A stretch of 64,000 nucleotides of DNA, taken from Hyphomicrobiales bacterium (GTDB taxonomy: Bacteria > Pseudomonadota > Alphaproteobacteria > Rhizobiales > Rhizobiaceae). Of this stretch, positions 62,525-64,000 are shown piece by piece. The position numbers and the translations under genes were made by a program. Each line of letters opens with the position of its first letter. The stretch's first letter is position 1. The DNA lies in contig UCKS01000022.1 of assembly GCA_900473045.1 (NCBI GenBank), forward strand, positions 1 through 64,000, given 5' to 3'. The notes beneath the pieces were generated by a model. That model was not told the origin of the DNA, made no database searches, and worked only from the letters and a program-made list of their open reading frames with translations.

Positions 62525-63106
62525 ATGGCAAAACTGTATTTCAGCTACGCCACGATGAACGCAGGCAAATCGACCATGCTCCTGCAGGCGTCGTACAACT
62601 ATCGCGAACGTGGCATGCGTACGGTTATCCTGATTGCTGCGTTTGATGACAGGGCAGGCAAGGGGCGCGTGTCTTCTCGCATCGGTTTGAGCGAAGACGG
62701 TATCGCCTTTACGCATACGGACGATCTTTATTCTCTGGTCGAGCGCCTGCATGGCGAAGAAAAGATCGCCTGTGTCTTTGTCGATGAAGCTCAGTTTCTC
62801 GGCGAGGATCAGGTCTGGCAACTGGCCCGCGTCGCCGACCGGATTGGCATTCCGGTGATGGCCTATGGTTTGCGCACGGATTTCCAGGGCAAGCTGTTTC
62901 CCGGCTCGATGGCGCTGCTCGCCTTGGCTGACGAAATGCGCGAAGTCCGCACCATCTGCCATTGCGGCCGCAAGGCGACCATGGTGGCGCGGGTGGATGC
63001 GGCCGGCAATATCGTGCGTGAAGGCGCGCAAGTGGAAGTGGGCGGCAACGAGAAATATGTCGTCTATTGCCGTCGTCACTGGGACGACAAGATGAACGAA
63101 GCGTGA
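62525..63106 (+). CDS. tdk: Thymidine kinase
   Basis: This 193-residue type II thymidine kinase phosphorylates thymidine for salvage. It has the P-loop [20 protein letters not shown], the DEAQF box in [15 protein letters not shown], the lasso/substrate region [19 protein letters not shown] and zinc cysteines in [10 protein letters not shown] and YCRRHW. Length is typical of bacterial enzymes. The ATG follows AGAGGA. It ends 71 bases before a cytochrome gene; they are probably unrelated in function. Confidence 0.93.
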   Translation: MAKLYFSYATMNAGKSTMLLQASYNYRERGMRTVILIAAFDDRAGKGRVSSRIGLSEDGIAFTHTDDLYSLVERLHGEEKIACVFVDEAQFLGEDQVWQLARVADRIGIPVMAYGLRTDFQGKLFPGSMALLALADEMREVRTICHCGRKATMVARVDAAGNIVREGAQVEVGGNEKYVVYCRRHWDDKMNEA

Positions 63107-63177
63107 GGCAGGCTATCACTGGGCGGACGGGCCGTGCCATGATGGTATCCTTGCGAATGCGTTCCGGGAAATCGTTT

Positions 63178-63573
63178 ATGTCTCTCTCTTTGTCTCTTCG
63201 TCTTGTTTCACTCGGCCTTTTCCTCTGTCTTGGGACAGGTCTTGCTCACGCTGCCGGCAGTGCCGAGGCAGGTGCGCAGGTCTTCAAGAAATGCGGCGCC
63301 TGTCATGCCGCAACCGAGCCGACGAACCGCGTCGGCCCCAGCCTGATGGGCATTATCGGCCGGCCGGTCGCAAAGTTTGCGGGTTACAACTATTCAAGCG
63401 CCATGACGGCTTTCGGTGAAGATGGCAAAGTCTGGGACGAGGAGCGGTTGTCGGAATATTTGATGGCCCCCAAGGCGATGGTTCCCGGCACCAAGATGTC
63501 CTTTCCGGGCCTGAAAAAGCCGCAGGAGATCGCAGATATCGTTGCCTATCTGAAGACGGCTGTGGCGCAATAG
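63178..63573 (+). CDS. Class I cytochrome c, periplasmic
   Basis: This 131-residue protein has a signal peptide (MSLSLSLRLVSLGLFLCLGT, ending at AHA) and a class I cytochrome c domain: heme motif KKCGACHAA, GPSLMGIIGRPVAKFAGYNY and the distal methionine in GTKMSFPGLKK. The order and spacing fit the c550/c552-like 'cytochrome c2-type' proteins of rhizobia, soluble carriers to terminal oxidases. A longer start at 63139 would place residues before the signal and is less likely. It stands alone after tdk. Confidence 0.88.
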   Translation: MSLSLSLRLVSLGLFLCLGTGLAHAAGSAEAGAQVFKKCGACHAATEPTNRVGPSLMGIIGRPVAKFAGYNYSSAMTAFGEDGKVWDEERLSEYLMAPKAMVPGTKMSFPGLKKPQEIADIVAYLKTAVAQ

Positions 63574-63741
63574 GAACGCTATCCCCCGGCCGGTGCAGTC
63601 CGCCAAAGCGGTGCACGGTTTAAAAACCGGGGATTGAACACTTGTTCTTCAAATTGCTGCTCCCATTATATAAGCTGATGTCACGACTGAATAATTTGGC
63701 GACGCGGCGCGTCTGCACCGGAGCAACCAGGGGGAAAACCG

Positions 63742-64000
63742 ATGGCGACACTTCAGAATTTTGAGAGCGAAATCGAGAAAACACGCGGCATCGTCGAACA
63801 GATGCGCGGTAAGATGAACCAGTCGGCCGTCGTGCTCGACCAGTTCGCCAAATCGGACACCAAGCTGGGCGATGCCAATTTCGACATCGAGAATGCCCGT
63901 ATCCAGGACGTCATTAACCAGCAGAAGGTGATGGAAGGCAATATTGCCGACCTGATCATCGGCCTGGAAGATGCCACCAACGCCTTCGGCTCGGAATTCG
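63742..64000 (+). CDS. Unidentified helical protein (3' end outside window)
   Basis: The frame opens at an ATG preceded by GGGGGAAAACC and stays open for 86 codons to the window's end. The visible part (MATLQNFESEIEKTRGIVEQ, then MRGKMNQSAVVLDQFAKSD) is highly helical and charged, with regular hydrophobic spacing that suggests a coiled coil or helical bundle, and no signal peptide or membrane segment. I do not recognise a family. The upstream 168 bases hold its promoter. Confidence 0.6.
   Translation, partial: MATLQNFESEIEKTRGIVEQMRGKMNQSAVVLDQFAKSDTKLGDANFDIENARIQDVINQQKVMEGNIADLIIGLEDATNAFGSEF

Overview
The window is a GC-rich, densely coded chromosomal segment from an alphaproteobacterium, almost certainly a member of the Rhizobiaceae (Rhizobium, Agrobacterium or Ensifer type). 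The evidence is a NolR-type ArsR regulator with a matching NolR box, a BacA/SbmA peptide transporter, a choXWV choline transporter, a RIME-like intergenic repeat, an L-arabonate dehydratase whose iron-sulfur cysteines fall at the numbering known from Rhizobium, and many small Rhizobiales-type proteins. I saw no rRNA, tRNA, CRISPR array, insertion sequence or prophage. The first and last genes run off the window.

Layout. 1-3.1 kb: the last two steps of the non-phosphorylative pentonate (L-arabinose type) route. 3.1-3.85 kb: a Phd/VapC module whose toxin is frameshifted. 3.9-7.1 kb: a transglutaminase / alpha-E / circularly permuted ATP-grasp operon. 7.4-16.6 kb: a DMT exporter, RhlE-type helicase, DNA alkylation repair protein, host-attachment protein, MttB-family methyltransferase, and a divergent MnmD / MnmC-oxidase pair for tRNA wobble modification. 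16.8-32.1 kb: a purine-degradation region (DUF1045, puuE, uraD, allA, uraH; guaD, puuD, a LysR regulator; xdhA, xdhB, xdhC) interrupted by an FMN 2-hydroxyacid dehydrogenase, a monooxygenase-like protein and a TetR/hydrolase pair. Adenine deaminase at 48.6-50.3 kb adds another entry point. 32.4-42.6 kb: glpK, a luciferase-like flavoprotein, map, an MFS protein, bacA, a polysaccharide deacetylase, NnrU, and a YfgM-like protein followed by der. 42.6-47.8 kb: an intact VapC/antitoxin pair, a KDG-type sugar kinase divergent from a GH13 glucosidase, and an apparently frameshifted diaminopropionate ammonia-lyase with a linked Lrp regulator. 47.9-53.2 kb: a GST, adenine deaminase, a LivK-type binding protein and an omega-aminotransferase. 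53.4-58 kb: a secreted GH9 glucanase translationally coupled to a Gfo/Idh/MocA oxidoreductase, with a second such oxidoreductase converging on it. 58-64 kb: nolR, a HugZ-like protein, choXWV, thymidine kinase, a c-type cytochrome and the start of an unidentified helical protein.

How it fits together. The purine genes give a nearly continuous path: adenine and guanine are deaminated, hypoxanthine and xanthine are oxidised by XdhAB (matured by XdhC), urate by PuuD, then UraH, UraD and PuuE lead to allantoate, and AllA splits ureidoglycolate to glyoxylate and urea. The allantoate-hydrolysing step is not in the window. Most other genes are separate metabolic or housekeeping units. The strongest leads for new biology are the ATP-grasp/alpha-E/transglutaminase operon, the GH9-Gfo/Idh pair, the NolR box with a possible second target at bacA, the two single-base frameshifts (one at a CCC-U site) and an internal terminator in the choline operon. 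I did not find a clearly undescribed multi-gene system.
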